From: Metellina segmentata
Taxonomy: Eukaryota > Arthropoda > Arachnida > Araneae > Tetragnathidae
Assembly (NCBI GenBank): GCA_947359465.1
Contig: OX375879.1
Coordinates: forward strand, 15,896,298 to 15,960,297
DNA length: 64,000 nt
Direction: 5' to 3'
Position 1 is the stretch's first letter; each line of letters opens with the position of its first letter. Both the position numbers and the translations under genes were made by a program. Shown here piece after piece: positions 1 through 9,654 of the stretch. Below the pieces are notes generated by a model. That model searched no databases, was not told the origin of the DNA, and saw only the letters and a list, made by a program, of their open reading frames with translations.

Positions 1-161
1 TCATCATCATAGTATTGGAAATAGCCTGATGACGCAATATTTCGTCCATAAGCAAAATTGATAAAATCTTGATGGACGAGATATCTCGTCAAAACCATTG
101 GATGGTTAAACACATGCAGTATTCTACATACGTATACTGAATGGCGTTTAAAGTGCTTTAA
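1..161. other. AT-rich flank with a short palindrome
   Basis: No gene is seen. A perfect 16-bp palindrome, GACGAGATATCTCGTC, lies near position 74. The stretch shares a loose motif (a 'tttcgtccat' run followed by an 'atctcgt' run) with segments near 3.93, 18.25 and 40.83 kb, so it is probably an old dispersed repeat. Confidence 0.35.
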
Positions 162-221
162 CACGTTCGCTGCCTATCTCGTTGCAGCGCGTGATCGTTC
201 CCTGCTTCATTTGGCACTATA

Positions 222-812
222 CCAGGGCTGTTCAATAAAGAATGATCATAAATTAATAAAAAATAATTTCCTGTACTAATCCTCCACATTTTTATGGTCT
301 TTCTCAAAAAATTTTCCGTTACTTGCAATGCACTTATCCCACCTCTTTTCCAGTCTTCAAACACATGCTGGAAGCCATTTTTTTAGAGGTCCTTCAAAAT
401 CACCTACGCAACTTTTACCACTGCCTGGGATGGCGAAAACCGCTTTTTCCGGAGGTGTTTCTTCAAATTCGGGAAAAGGAAAAAATTGCATGGATATAAG
501 GACTATATGGAGGATGGGGAACACACATGACAATGGGTTTTGAAAGATCTGACGAACATACCATTTTTTTTAAGGCGAAAACAAAATTTCAATGCCGTGT
601 GTTGCATTTCGCGTGTCACATCCATTTTTGCGTAGGCGAAAGTAAAACTAGGCGTTCTTGGCCGGCGGCCGAGGCCTCAGCAATGACGTCATGACCGTGA
701 AACGTGTGCTATCTATTCTCCACTTATAACGCTACATATTCAATGTGAATTTATTTTCTTGATTTTTTAATCCTTTTAAAAATTCTGATTATTCTTTATT
801 GAACAGCCCTCG
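222..812 (-). mobile_element. internally deleted mariner element
   Basis: TIRs CCAGGGCTGTTCAATAAAG (left) and CGAGGGCTGTTCAATAAAG (right, minus strand) are flanked by TA at 220-221 and 813-814. At 591 bp the element is less than half the usual 1.3 kb of a mariner. Transposase remnants read on the minus strand inside it. It is nested in the piggyBac-type MITE, so it is the younger insertion. Confidence 0.85.
230..625 (-). pseudogene. mariner transposase remnant, N-terminus joined to C-terminus
   Basis: The minus strand opens at 625 with MDVTREMQHTALKFCFRLKK, the start of the N-terminal helix-turn-helix region of mariner transposases. After about 30 residues it jumps to the end of the catalytic domain: PPYSPY, then CNFFLFPNLKKHLRKKRF in another frame, then FEDWKRG in a third. 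In the family this region reads SPDLAPCDFF; here the middle is deleted, the motif aspartates are replaced and there are at least two frameshifts. The first two catalytic aspartates are absent. The copy cannot encode an active enzyme, but its ends could still be mobilised in trans. Confidence 0.8.
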
Positions 813-1147
813 TATGTTAGGTGTTGGCGTGGAAGCAAAGGTTAGAAGCTAGGTTGCAAAGGTATGTGTGTGGTTTCGAAAATATTTATATCCCCTTTGT
901 TAGTTATGAAAATAAACCTTTTCTACGACAGAGCAAAAACTAAAAGTACAGCCGATAGCACACCAATCTATTCTGGTATTGGCCCACTTTTCAATCCTAT
1001 TTGTTATGAAAAGTAAGTCGGTTTCTGGGGAAAAAGTGACCGGCAGTGAACGTGTTAAATTGTTTCGGCTGCGCTACTTCTCAAGGGTTGGACCCATTTA
1101 CTAGCCACTGTATTTGCAACATCTGATTTACCTACCAGTTAGGTTAA

Positions 1148-1384
1148 GGGCAGCTGTTGCCCAGTTCAAAGACCAACGGGTTCGTAACCGCAGAGATGTG
1201 AGTGTGAAACTAGGTCTAGCCAAAGACCGTCCTGTACAAAGGAGGCTGTTGCATGTTCAATCTGTCATGCCCTCAAATGTCCTCACGTTGACGTGGTGGG
1301 GAAATTTGAGGAGTGGGTCCCCAGCTCAGGTGTTGACCTCATCATTTGACCGTGGTCAAAATAACAAGGGATTTTTCTCTATAG
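1148..1384 (+). mobile_element. SINE, head A, 5' part of a split copy
   Basis: The degraded tRNA-like head (GCCCAGTT box) runs into the shared body as far as the 'tggtcaaaataac' region and stops at 'tctctata'. The missing 3' end resumes at 1706, beyond an opposite-strand SINE. Confidence 0.75.
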
Positions 1385-1682
1385 GTATTTCAATAAAAGC
1401 CACACTGGAACAAAACATCGAGCGATAGGTGACAGTCCGGGATCAATCTTTAATGGAAAGATCCGAGGACAACACATTTTGAACCACTGTCAGATGACGA
1501 GAAAATCCCCTGAGCAGCCACCCCACTCTAAAAACTTCCACATCACATCAACTAGAAGAAATTTGAGGCCACAACATATTGAGCGTGCACCAGCCCCCGA
1601 GTTCACAACGGCCTCTGGTTCGACCTAGTATCGAACTCGCAATCCCCTATTGCTAATCTGTTAGTCCTCTTACTGGGCTAAA
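1385..1682 (-). mobile_element. SINE, head A, nearly complete, inserted into another SINE
   Basis: On the minus strand it runs from a tRNA-like head (ending near 1680) through the whole body to the tail at 1385. It lies exactly in the gap of the plus-strand copy 1148-1384/1706-1788, which makes it the younger of the two. Confidence 0.8.
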
Positions 1683-1705
1683 AAAACAATTGGTATTGAT
1701 CCCTG

Positions 1706-1788
1706 ATGTCTCCTTTAGGGATGGATCCAGGACAGTCGCCAATAGCCCGTTGTGTTTCTCCAGCGCGACGTTCATTAAAATACCTACC
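1706..1788 (+). mobile_element. SINE 3' part completing the split copy
   Basis: It contains 'ggatggatccaggacagtcg', the 'agcccgttgtgt' box and the 'tacctacc' tail. It continues the body interrupted at 1384. Confidence 0.7.
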
Positions 1789-2514
1789 GGTGTGGTGAAG
1801 ACAATTGTGTCTCAGTTTTGCTGTTCGCATTTCTAAAACATGAAACATCTGGTTCGACGCATAACTCTTTGGAACGGATATATGCGTTTCAACCCATTGG
1901 AGGACCAAAAGTGCAGCAACAGCCCCAAATCCCACCCATACCAGAGGACTTCCATCCAAAATATTTCTGGAATCAAATCGACAGCGCTCCCCCCGTCACG
2001 CGGCATTCCATTCTCTTCCCCGCCCTTTCTTTTCCCGAAAATACAAAAAGCGGGAAGATGCAAAAGAGGGAATTGAAATATTCGGGATCTGAATACAGAG
2101 TCGGCCCTAATGTATTCCGGTTTCGGCTCTTTCCCATTGTGCTCACGTTCCGAGGCGCTTTTAATTTCTCCACCTGCGGTAGGAAACCGAAATAAATGGC
2201 CACAATTTCTTTCAGGAATTTTTGTGCATCGCCCCCTCTCTCGCCATCTCCCGAACGCGTTTTTTCATCCGGTGCATCGAGTAACCGAATTAGGACGATC
2301 GGTGCTTCCCTCTCTCGCCGCTCGGCTCGCTTCACTTCATTCGCGTGCAGTGGTTCGCACTTGCTTTTAATTGCTTGAAATCTACAAGTGGTTTCGACCA
2401 GATATCTGGTCCGTCAAGATCCGACCCACTATGCATTCACTTGCTAAAGAAACGGAATCGGTGTCATAAGATCTATGAAGGGTAAATAACGTGGACTTTC
2501 GAATCGCCTTCTCC
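1789..2514. other. Unique GC-richer island, no gene recognised
   Basis: From about 1900 to 2380 the base composition is clearly less AT-rich than its surroundings, with CpG-containing and pyrimidine-rich runs. Open frames exist on both strands but none resembles a known protein and they overlap one another, as expected from composition. No TE similarity was noticed. Confidence 0.45.
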
Positions 2515-3380
2515 ATTTGAATTTCCGCCAGGGGAGACCCAGCATCTATCTTTGTAAAGACTAGCCGGTGTAGTAGTCTCCCTTGGGTGCTTTTAGTTTG
2601 CAGAGTTTCTACTACGTTTTCTTGACGGTCATCTGATGGTCACATGAGAACTGTGTTGATGTTGTTGCTATAAAATAACTGCTTCGGGCTGTCGGGATAT
2701 CAATGATTTTTCAAATATCTTCTCTGTACTTCCTTTGCTTTAGTGCAAGGTTTAGCCGTCCTGGGGTGGGCAATGGTAATGGTCAATGCAGGTGAAGTGA
2801 AGTTTGTGAGGGGACTATCCAAGGCATAATGCATTGAAGTTCCCTCTATTTCACAAGAGCATTGGTTGGTTTGATCTAACCCGAATCTGTGGAGATAGCT
2901 GAGGAATGGGCCATGGCGCGTTAGAAACTGTAAAAGACGTCTATCTTTGATACGGGTATCCGTGAAGACGTCTGGGAAGAGATCCTGTGTTGAGTGGCCT
3001 GTGTCATCTGCATTCCATTCCTCCTGCCACAGTTGAAGAATGTGGTCTTAAGTGAGTCTCTTGAAGGGTGAGACCGGAAGGGCTATTTGTTTGTCCCCTC
3101 TGGAGCATATTTCTTGGCTGCCAATTCCTTGGCCAGACTGCCTTCTTTTTCGTTACCTTCATGTCCATAGTGAGCCTTGATCCATCGTAATTCTGTTGAT
3201 GGCTTGTTGTGGAGGAGTTTCTGGATGTCTTTGATGAGAGGATTTAGTTTGGTTTCTGATAGTTTTAAAACTGTTTTTGTCTGTATGAGAAGATTGTTGC
3301 TTTTTCAGAGGCTATTTGCTTCTCTGATTGCAACAGACTCCACTTGGAACATACTGTTGTTAATGTGGAGTCTACTAATT
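2515..3380 (-). pseudogene. R1/jockey-type non-LTR retrotransposon, RNase H and C-terminal relic, copy 1
   Basis: Reading from about 3375 downwards, the minus strand gives the RNase H segment FQVESVAIREANSL, then LRWIKAHYGHEGNEKEGSLA, then a C-terminal domain with LLQFLTRHGPFLSYLHRFGL and a zinc-knuckle-like CSCEIEGTSMHYALD region, ending at ...RRYLKNH. These belong to the ORF2 end of R1/jockey-type LINEs, which act in target-primed reverse transcription. The RNase H aspartate (GNEKAD in relatives) is glycine here (GNEKEG), and several stops are present. The 3' UTR, down to about 2515, is conserved with the copy at 17.26-18.24 kb. Reverse transcriptase and endonuclease are missing, so the copy is 5'-truncated and dead. 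Confidence 0.8.
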
Positions 3381-3428
3381 ATTATTTAAAGACTTTACCG
3401 ATTTGTTGTCGAATCACAGACAAAGCTT

Positions 3429-3730
3429 GCCGACCTACCGGTGTGGTGGCTAAGGTGTTAGACTCTAGATAAAAAGGTTCTTGGTCCGGAGCAATGCATG
3501 GATGTTTCAAAGCGTATGGTGTAGAGACGGCTGATGCACCTTAAATCTACTGTGGTCGAATACCTTCCTAGTTGGTGTGGACGTTTGGAGGGTGGGGTGC
3601 CTTATCAGGTGTTGCCTCGTCATCTGACCGTGGTTCAAAGTGAGGTGTTGTCCTATCTTTCCCTTAGAGGATGGATCCAGGACGTCGTCAGTAGCCCGTT
3701 GCGTTGCTCTAGTACGATGTTAACTAAAAA
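3429..3730 (+). mobile_element. SINE, head B, complete
   Basis: The head begins 'gccgacctaccgg' with a tRNA-like A box (ggctaaggtgtt) and a decayed B box. The body shared with the head-A copies and a 3' end at 'gttaactaaaa' follow. Confidence 0.8.
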
Positions 3731-4138
3731 AGTATCAAATACCACAGAAAAATGTTTTTCAATTAAGGTAGATAATCACTTTCACCAATCCATAATTTAT
3801 GATTCATGCGTTTACCTACAACCACGCGCGACATCTTCAAACCGAGCAATCGGAAGACATAACATGATACTGAGGGCTCGTGCTCCATATAGTATTTCAT
3901 TATAAGATCGATGCAATTGTGCTTATGACATCATATTTCGTCCATCAAGATATCACTGATTTTTGTATGACGAGGTCAAGATTGGGTTAGTTTTATCCAA
4001 ATATCGAGATAACTCGTGTAGACAAAAACAAGGAGGATTAAGGAAAGCTACTTAGTGGTACTTATGCTACTTGTTTACTTATTCGTATTGAAAAAGTCAA
4101 TTAATTTGAGAAGATATTTTTTATCTTATGTCTGAAAT
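3731..4138. other. AT-rich spacer with a dispersed repeat
   Basis: The segment 3927-4075 ('tttcgtccatcaagat', then 'caaggaggattaagg' and 'gctacttgttta') has a diverged partner near 40.83-41.06 kb and weaker echoes at 1-110 and 18.24-18.33 kb. No coding potential was seen. Confidence 0.35.
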
Positions 4139-4412
4139 CTCGAGGGCAACATAACGGGCTGTTGATGACGATCCGGGAACAATCCACTAAAGGAAAGATC
4201 CGAGGACAACACCACGTCATTTTGAACCACGGTCAGATCACGAGGCAACACCTGAGCTGGCCTCCCGCTCTCCAAACTTCCACACCAACCCGACGTGAGT
4301 ACTTTCAGCCTCGACAGATTTAAGGTGCACCAGCCGCCTCTATACCATACGCTTACAAACATCCATGCACTGTCCCGGAATTGAACTAGGAAACTTCCGA
4401 TTCAATACGGTG
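4139..4412 (-). mobile_element. SINE, head B, nearly complete
   Basis: On the minus strand a head-B start near 4412 runs through 'ggatgtttgtaagcgtat', the linker typical of head-B copies, and on to the tail near 4139. The terminal tail is truncated. Confidence 0.75.
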
Positions 4413-4539
4413 TAGAAACATTATCTTCTGCATAGTTTTCATGGTAGTCCTTCAAGTGATCTCCGTGCATTTGGTCCTGTTCGCCAAGGGTACAGACCGC
4501 TGTTCTCGCTATTTCACTACGATGTAAGTGTGTTTGCAG

Positions 4540-5452
4540 TAGGGATGCGACATCGACATCAAAACATCACTTTTCAAAATTAAAACATCTATGTTTGTAA
4601 TACATCGATTAAAAAACATAGATGCTTTTAAACTTTTAAAACTTGTTTTCCCCTTTTCTGAACACTTTAGGGTTAGGTAGGTTAAAAACTGTCTCACCTT
4701 TTGCTTAGCTTTTTATGCATGATGGGATATATTTAACTCACCTCGAAAAGTTGAAGTTACTCATAGTCATACAGTTTAATATTTTATTTAAAGTATTTCA
4801 TTCAGGTGGCAATGTTATGAACAAACGGTAAATGTGTAAATAAGTGAAAACAAAAATTGAATAAAATCAAAACGCATTAGCAAGTTGTTAAAACTGTTGT
4901 GATTAAGTTTGGCGAATGGTGAGATGCAGTGAATTTTTGTCTACCATAACGGAATATGTTGTTTATTTTCTTAAAATTTATTATGAGTGAATAAATTCTT
5001 TTATTATAAAAAAAACATATTACTTGATGTTTTATAATAATTTTGAAGCTGCATAAGTGATGGGATTGTATGTATCCCACCATACAATGTATTAAATTTA
5101 ATAATATAAATTATTATTTTTCATTTATAAACATAATAATCATATAAATGTATTAAGTACCGACGTAGTAAAAAAGGGTGGCACCGTATACTATTCTATT
5201 TTTTGGATGCAGCTGTTGTTAATTCATCTATGGTTTATAAAAAATTGGGTCAAAACATGGAGCTGAAACATTTCCAAGTGCAGTAGGCTGCAGGATTTGT
5301 TGCCCAGACTTTAATTGATAAAATGATCATCAACATCTGAACTTCCACTGCAGATAAAAAAATCTAAGCCCACTGTTTCATGGAAAATACGAGGAAATGA
5401 ATCGATGGTAAATAAAACTATGTTTTTATAAAACATCGATGTCGCATCCCTA
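4540..5452. mobile_element. Non-autonomous hAT transposon, 913 bp
   Basis: TIRs TAGGGATGCGACATCGA (left) and the same sequence inverted at the right end are flanked by a perfect 8-bp duplication, GTTTGCAG, at 4532-4539 and 5453-5460. An 8-bp TSD with TAGGG-type TIRs is typical of hAT elements. The AT-rich interior holds only short frames with no recognisable hAT transposase, so it depends on a partner element. The perfect TSD argues for a fairly recent insertion. Confidence 0.9.
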
Positions 5453-5516
5453 GTTTGCAGGTGGTCATGTCGGAGGAAAAATCGAAAGCAAACGAATTCT
5501 ATGGCTCTGGGAACCT

Positions 5517-5560
5517 GGTAGGTAGGTAGTTTAATGAACGTCCAACTGGAGCAACTAAGA
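5517..5560 (-). mobile_element. SINE tail fragment
   Basis: Only the 3' tail is present: the ggtaggtaggtag repeat, 'ttaatgaacg' and 'actggagcaac'. It sits next to the hAT element. Confidence 0.55.
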
Positions 5561-5645
5561 GTTGTAAACAAAAGGCTGTAGGTGTCGAAGGTTCAATTTC
5601 TCTATAGGGTTATTACTCTCTTTTGTGTCTATAAAACATTTCTTT

Positions 5646-5913
5646 GGTAGGTAGTTTACAACGTCACACTGAAGCAACATGGCAAGTCTCCAAGACCGAA
5701 CTCGAAGTTAGAAATCTGAGGGCGACATGACGTCATTTTGATCCACGGTCAGATGACGAGATCACGTCTGAGATGGCACCCCACTCTCCTTTTCCACACC
5801 ACGACAACGGGAGAATACTTGAAACCACGACGAATTTAACGTGCACCCTCCCTCACGTACACGACGGTTTTTGGTTGGATGCCAATTCGCCTTCCAACCG
5901 GGTTACCGGTCCA
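5646..5913 (-). mobile_element. SINE, head A
   Basis: It runs from a decayed head near 5913 to the 'ggtaggtag' tail at 5646. The 3' body segment between the tail and the 'acgtcattttgatccacg' box is rearranged. Confidence 0.75.
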
Positions 5914-5940
5914 TTTAATCATGGGCAGGTAAATGATAAT

Positions 5941-6060
5941 ATTAATTAACATCGCACTGGAACGACAGAACAGGCTATTGGCGACTTTTCGGTATCGAAC
6001 CCTAAAGAAAAGTCGTCATTTTGAATCACTAACCACTTCAAGAAAAACAATTGAGCTTAG
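5941..6060 (-). mobile_element. SINE 3' half
   Basis: It starts with the 'attaattaacatcgcactgg' tail and stops after the 'gtcattttgaatcac' box. It abuts the mariner at 6077, which may have replaced the rest. Confidence 0.6.
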
Positions 6061-6076
6061 TTTAACTTGATTAATA

Positions 6077-7377
6077 CAGAGGCTGTTCGCACATTTTTTA
6101 GACGATTTTGGTTAGCGGTAATAAAAAATCGTTTGCTGCAAACGAAATAATTGCAGGTGTACTATGTTTTTAAAAGTCAAAATTATCGTCTGTGGCTTGA
6201 GAGGTTTGTTTTTATTCAAAATGGCGTTTTTAACGAAGCAGTGGTTCAAAGGCTATATTTATACTCTTTCCGAAGAGAAATATTCATATTCCGTTATCCA
6301 AAAACGATGTGAGAGTCATGGTTTTGTGACATCTAAAGCGTGGATAGGTAATATCGTCAACAAGAAAGGAAAAAAACATCAAAATGGAGCCTTAAGTGGG
6401 ACAAAAATTCCAAACAAATTTCCAAGGAAGAAACGGACATCTTCGACTATTGCAAAGGTACGTTGTTTAATGTTAAAAGAAAATCCCCCTAGTCAAAGGA
6501 CAGTTGCAAAATCATTCAAATGCTCGGTGTCCACTGTAAACAAAATGATAAACGTTGATTTAATTCTTAATAAAGCGAAAAAACGCAATGTGCATCGTCT
6601 TTCTCCAAAGTATATCGATGAACGCAGGACACGCTACCGAATTCTATATGAGAAACACTTATCCAAAGAAAAATGGAAAAAAATTGTCACAATAGATGAA
6701 TCATGGGTGCATTTAAATGATTGCAGCAAAAAAAAAAGCCATTTATTATCATAAATAGGGAGAAAAAATTTAAGTGCATGGTTCACAGAATCGAAAGAAA
6801 GTTTTTCTAAGGGATTCATGATTGTTGCTGGTTTTTCATATAATGACAAGTTAAAAATAAAGAGAGTGGGGAAAATGTCAAGGTTAACTCCAAATACTAC
6901 CAGGAACATATTTTATCGCCCATTTTTCTGAATGAAATACCATCGCTTTACCCACTGTGCCATCAATCTGTGGAACTCCATCAAGACAAAGCTAGCAGTT
7001 ACACATCAAAATCCACTGTAAATTTCCTAAAAGAAATGGAGCAAAAAACCGATATTAAGGCCATACCCTTCACTGATATCCCTTCTAAATCTCCCGATGT
7101 ATCACCTATGGATTTTTGTGCTTTCGTACTTTTAAAATCTGCATTATCCAAACGTCGTCCCACAACCTTTACAGGACTCTGGAAAGCTGTTCAGGAGGAA
7201 TGGGATAGAATACCTCTTCTGACACTTCAAAAGGCATTATTATCCTGGAAATTACGGTGTCGTAAGATAGTTCAGAATAAGGGCTATCCAATAGAACATT
7301 TAAAACACAAGAATTTTAAGTAATTTAGTTTTGTGAATATAATATACATTGTCTAAAAAATGTGTGAACAGCCTCTG
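6077..7377 (+). mobile_element. Complete mariner-like element of the DD41D (rosa-like) group
   Basis: TIRs of about 30 bp (CAGAGGCTGTTCGCACATTT on the left, the same with one change on the right) are flanked by TA at 6075-6076 and 7378-7379. The length of 1301 bp is that of a whole mariner. It carries one transposase gene, now broken. Confidence 0.9.
6223..7323 (+). pseudogene. DD41D mariner transposase, frameshifted
   Basis: The likely start is the methionine at 6223 (MAFLTKQWFKGYIYTLSEEK); an upstream methionine at 6164 adds 20 residues unlike the family. An N-terminal helix-turn-helix region is followed by the first catalytic aspartate in IVTIDESWVH (codon 6695). The second is in HQDKASSY (6985) and the third in SPDVSPMDF (7111). 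The last two lie 42 codons apart, so 41 residues separate them, the spacing of the rosa/DD41D group rather than the 34 of classical mariners. The frame breaks in a poly-A run near 6728, and further small indels follow before 6970. From 6970 to the stop at 7323 the frame is open. The protein would cut and paste the element at TA sites; this copy is dead, although all three aspartates survive. Confidence 0.85.
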
Positions 7378-8030
7378 TATACAGAATATTGTACACACAA
7401 GTAAGGAACAGTCTTAATTGGCTGTTCTGATTATATAATTTCGACTGTTCCCGCTTCGTAAGTGACGCACAAATTTACAGTGAAAGTTGGCTATTGGGGA
7501 TGTTGTATTTGGCGCAATCATCACTTAAATGCTAAATTTGGTGTGTTTACTTCAATTATTGATAGATTTTATGCTTGTATTACTGCTTTTTAGCTCATAC
7601 CCCATCACGAACGGTTCGAGAGGACTAATGCTATGATCTAGAGCCATAAACGAGCTGCATTCTTAATCATTCGGCCGGCTGAAATAAAAAGGCACGGTTA
7701 GATGGCGAAAATTGTTGGGATAATTATTCAACACAGAGTTTCTTTTCTCGATTCTGCCTTCAGATTTACGACACAAGAAAATTAGTTCTTCCACCTCCCT
7801 TCAGAGGTGCGAATTATTCAGTCAAATGCTTTTATATAAACACAGTAAACCACTTAATTTTTATATAGGTATTCCATGTTTTTAAATTGTATGCAAAGTT
7901 TTATTTGTGATTTATTCAGAGATGATCAATGCGTAGTGCTTCAAGGTATACAATTTAGATTGACTTAATAGTCTGCTCAAGTATTTTCAAGTAACTTGGC
8001 TTCATGACTAGACTTGAAAACACAGTGGCG
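7378..8030. other. AT-rich spacer, nothing recognised
   Basis: No repeat family or gene was seen. A 9-bp inverted pair (GGAACAGTC / GACTGTTCC, about 7407-7461) could fold but has no further support. Confidence 0.3.
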
Positions 8031-8470
8031 TCAGAAGGGAATATTCGAAAACCGGGACGTCTTTCTACCACCACCACCACCCCATGAATGCATTATCCTT
8101 TCGAATCCCGATCTTCCTCCAAAATATTCTATCAGAACCATTCCTTCCACATTTGCGCCTCTCAGCAATCCTATTCCTTTTTGACATTCGAGTGCTGCCT
8201 CGGGGCCCGGCACCAGGTGGCGCTGATGGATACGGCGGCCGGTAATTACATTTGAGGGGGAGAGCCTAGAAATAATTAAGGCGACAGTTTTCCTATCATC
8301 GAACGTAATTTGAAGGCCGCTGTTTTCCTGTTTCCCGAATCACGGCCTTGTTATTTCTTCTCCCGGAGCAAATATTGACAAATAGCGGAGATCGGGACAG
8401 CTCAACAAACACCCCCCTCCTCCTCCCCAGGGGTTGACATTCCGCGTTTATGTAAATTGAAAATGAATAA
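8031..8470. other. Unique GC-rich island with a CTCF-like core
   Basis: The island starts with a (cca)n run and is clearly GC-richer than its neighbours. AGGTGGCGC at 8215-8223 matches the core recognised by insect CTCF, but one match is weak evidence. No protein similarity was recognised. Confidence 0.4.
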
Positions 8471-8864
8471 TGTAAAACTGTTCACGATGTGGGAAGATAT
8501 TAAATGAGCGGAATAACTGAGAAGGATTACGTGCGTCAACAAGAAAGCAGAAAAGCGTTTGTCGCGCGATTAATCGGGAGTTTTTGCCAACTTCTTTCAG
8601 TTTTCTTACTGCTGCATTTCTCAAGGAATATTTACGTCAGTTGCAAGCGTATTTGGCATACATGGGGAAGCAGAGCTTTCCAATACTTTTTGCTAGCACA
8701 CCTTTTTGCTTGCTCCTTTTGCTCCAGACAACACTTTTTTATTGACTTCGTACCCACATGACTCTCACTATGAAATTATTAAATATACATACCGTTTGAC
8801 AAACAATATCTAATGGAATTCATCATTTGACTCCTAATTGGAGGATTGGTTGATTCTAGTTGTG
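8471..8864. other. Spacer, nothing recognised
   Basis: An 85-codon open frame (8504-8761, plus) has no recognisable domain and ends in a pyrimidine-rich hydrophobic stretch. I do not treat it as a gene. Confidence 0.3.
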
Positions 8865-9063
8865 TGGCGCCAGGACCATTTTTGGCCATGCTGCGGCAGA
8901 TACAAGACATACAATATTAAGTAATAGACACACAACTAAAAGTTTTACTGGCACAGAAGAGAGAAATACACCCAGGGCGGAATGCACATGACAGGATTTG
9001 AACCTGCACCACTTACAACTGCAAAGGTTACTAGCGCATAGGACATATCCACTGAGCCATGAT
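8865..9063 (-). mobile_element. SINE family C, complete
   Basis: On the minus strand a tRNA-like head near 9063 (tggctcagtgg-type A box; 'caggttcaaatcctgtcatg' contains the B box) leads into the family-C body 'tatttctct', 'cagtaaaactttt', 'ttgtatctgccgcagcatgg'. This family shares no body with the head-A/B SINEs. Confidence 0.75.
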
Positions 9064-9654
9064 TCTTCATTGGGAGATTGAGATGGCGCGTTTATGTCCT
9101 TGAAATTGGATCAAAAGTTTCGTCAAAACACATTTGAGAAATTGCCTTCAATAGAAAAATAACCATCTCCTCACTATCCATACTGAAAACAGGACATTGT
9201 AAAGGCATGGAAATGAACTATGACGTAACCAGAAATATAGACATTGTTTTTTAGGGTTTAGAACTTAAAGGAGATTATATTAATCGAATGTGCACGTGAA
9301 TTGAAATGCGAATAGATTTGAAATTGAATTGGGTACTTACCCCTATTTTCCCAGCGGTATGGAGAGGCATTAATAAGAAATACTGGACGCAAAGAAGACT
9401 GATATCAGAGGACAAATTTAGTACTGGTTTAATTTGTTCCTCCTCGACGTTTACAACTCATAACTTTAGCGATTTAAAGTTTTGCTTGTAGCGGAGACAC
9501 ACACCACGTGTCCAACCCTGTTGTATGTCCAAACTTGAATACCTTCCCATAGCGTCCCTTCTTCTTTCGCCTCACCAGAAGGGGTTCAAAAGTTTCGGTT
9601 CGCATAATGGGAGAGTTGTTTTTGCTTCTTCGATTGTTTGCTTTTTTTCTCCCG
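9064..9654. other. AT-rich spacer, nothing recognised
   Basis: Short frames only, and no repeat family identified. The reverse-transcriptase relic begins near its right edge. Confidence 0.3.

Larger units (their letters stand above)
162..1054. mobile_element. piggyBac-type MITE (TTAA target) carrying a nested mariner
   Basis: TTAA occurs at both edges (158-161 and 1055-1058). The ends are inverted: CACGTTCGCTGCC on the left and, read on the minus strand from the right, CACGTTCACTGCC. TTAA duplication with such ends is the hallmark of piggyBac elements. Removing the nested mariner (222-812) leaves about 300 bp without coding capacity, so this was a small non-autonomous copy that needed a transposase from elsewhere. 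The mariner entered later. Confidence 0.8.

Noticed and set aside
5311..5571. 86-codon minus frame over the hAT right end
   Set aside because: It crosses the transposon boundary and the TSD and shows no hAT dimerisation motif.
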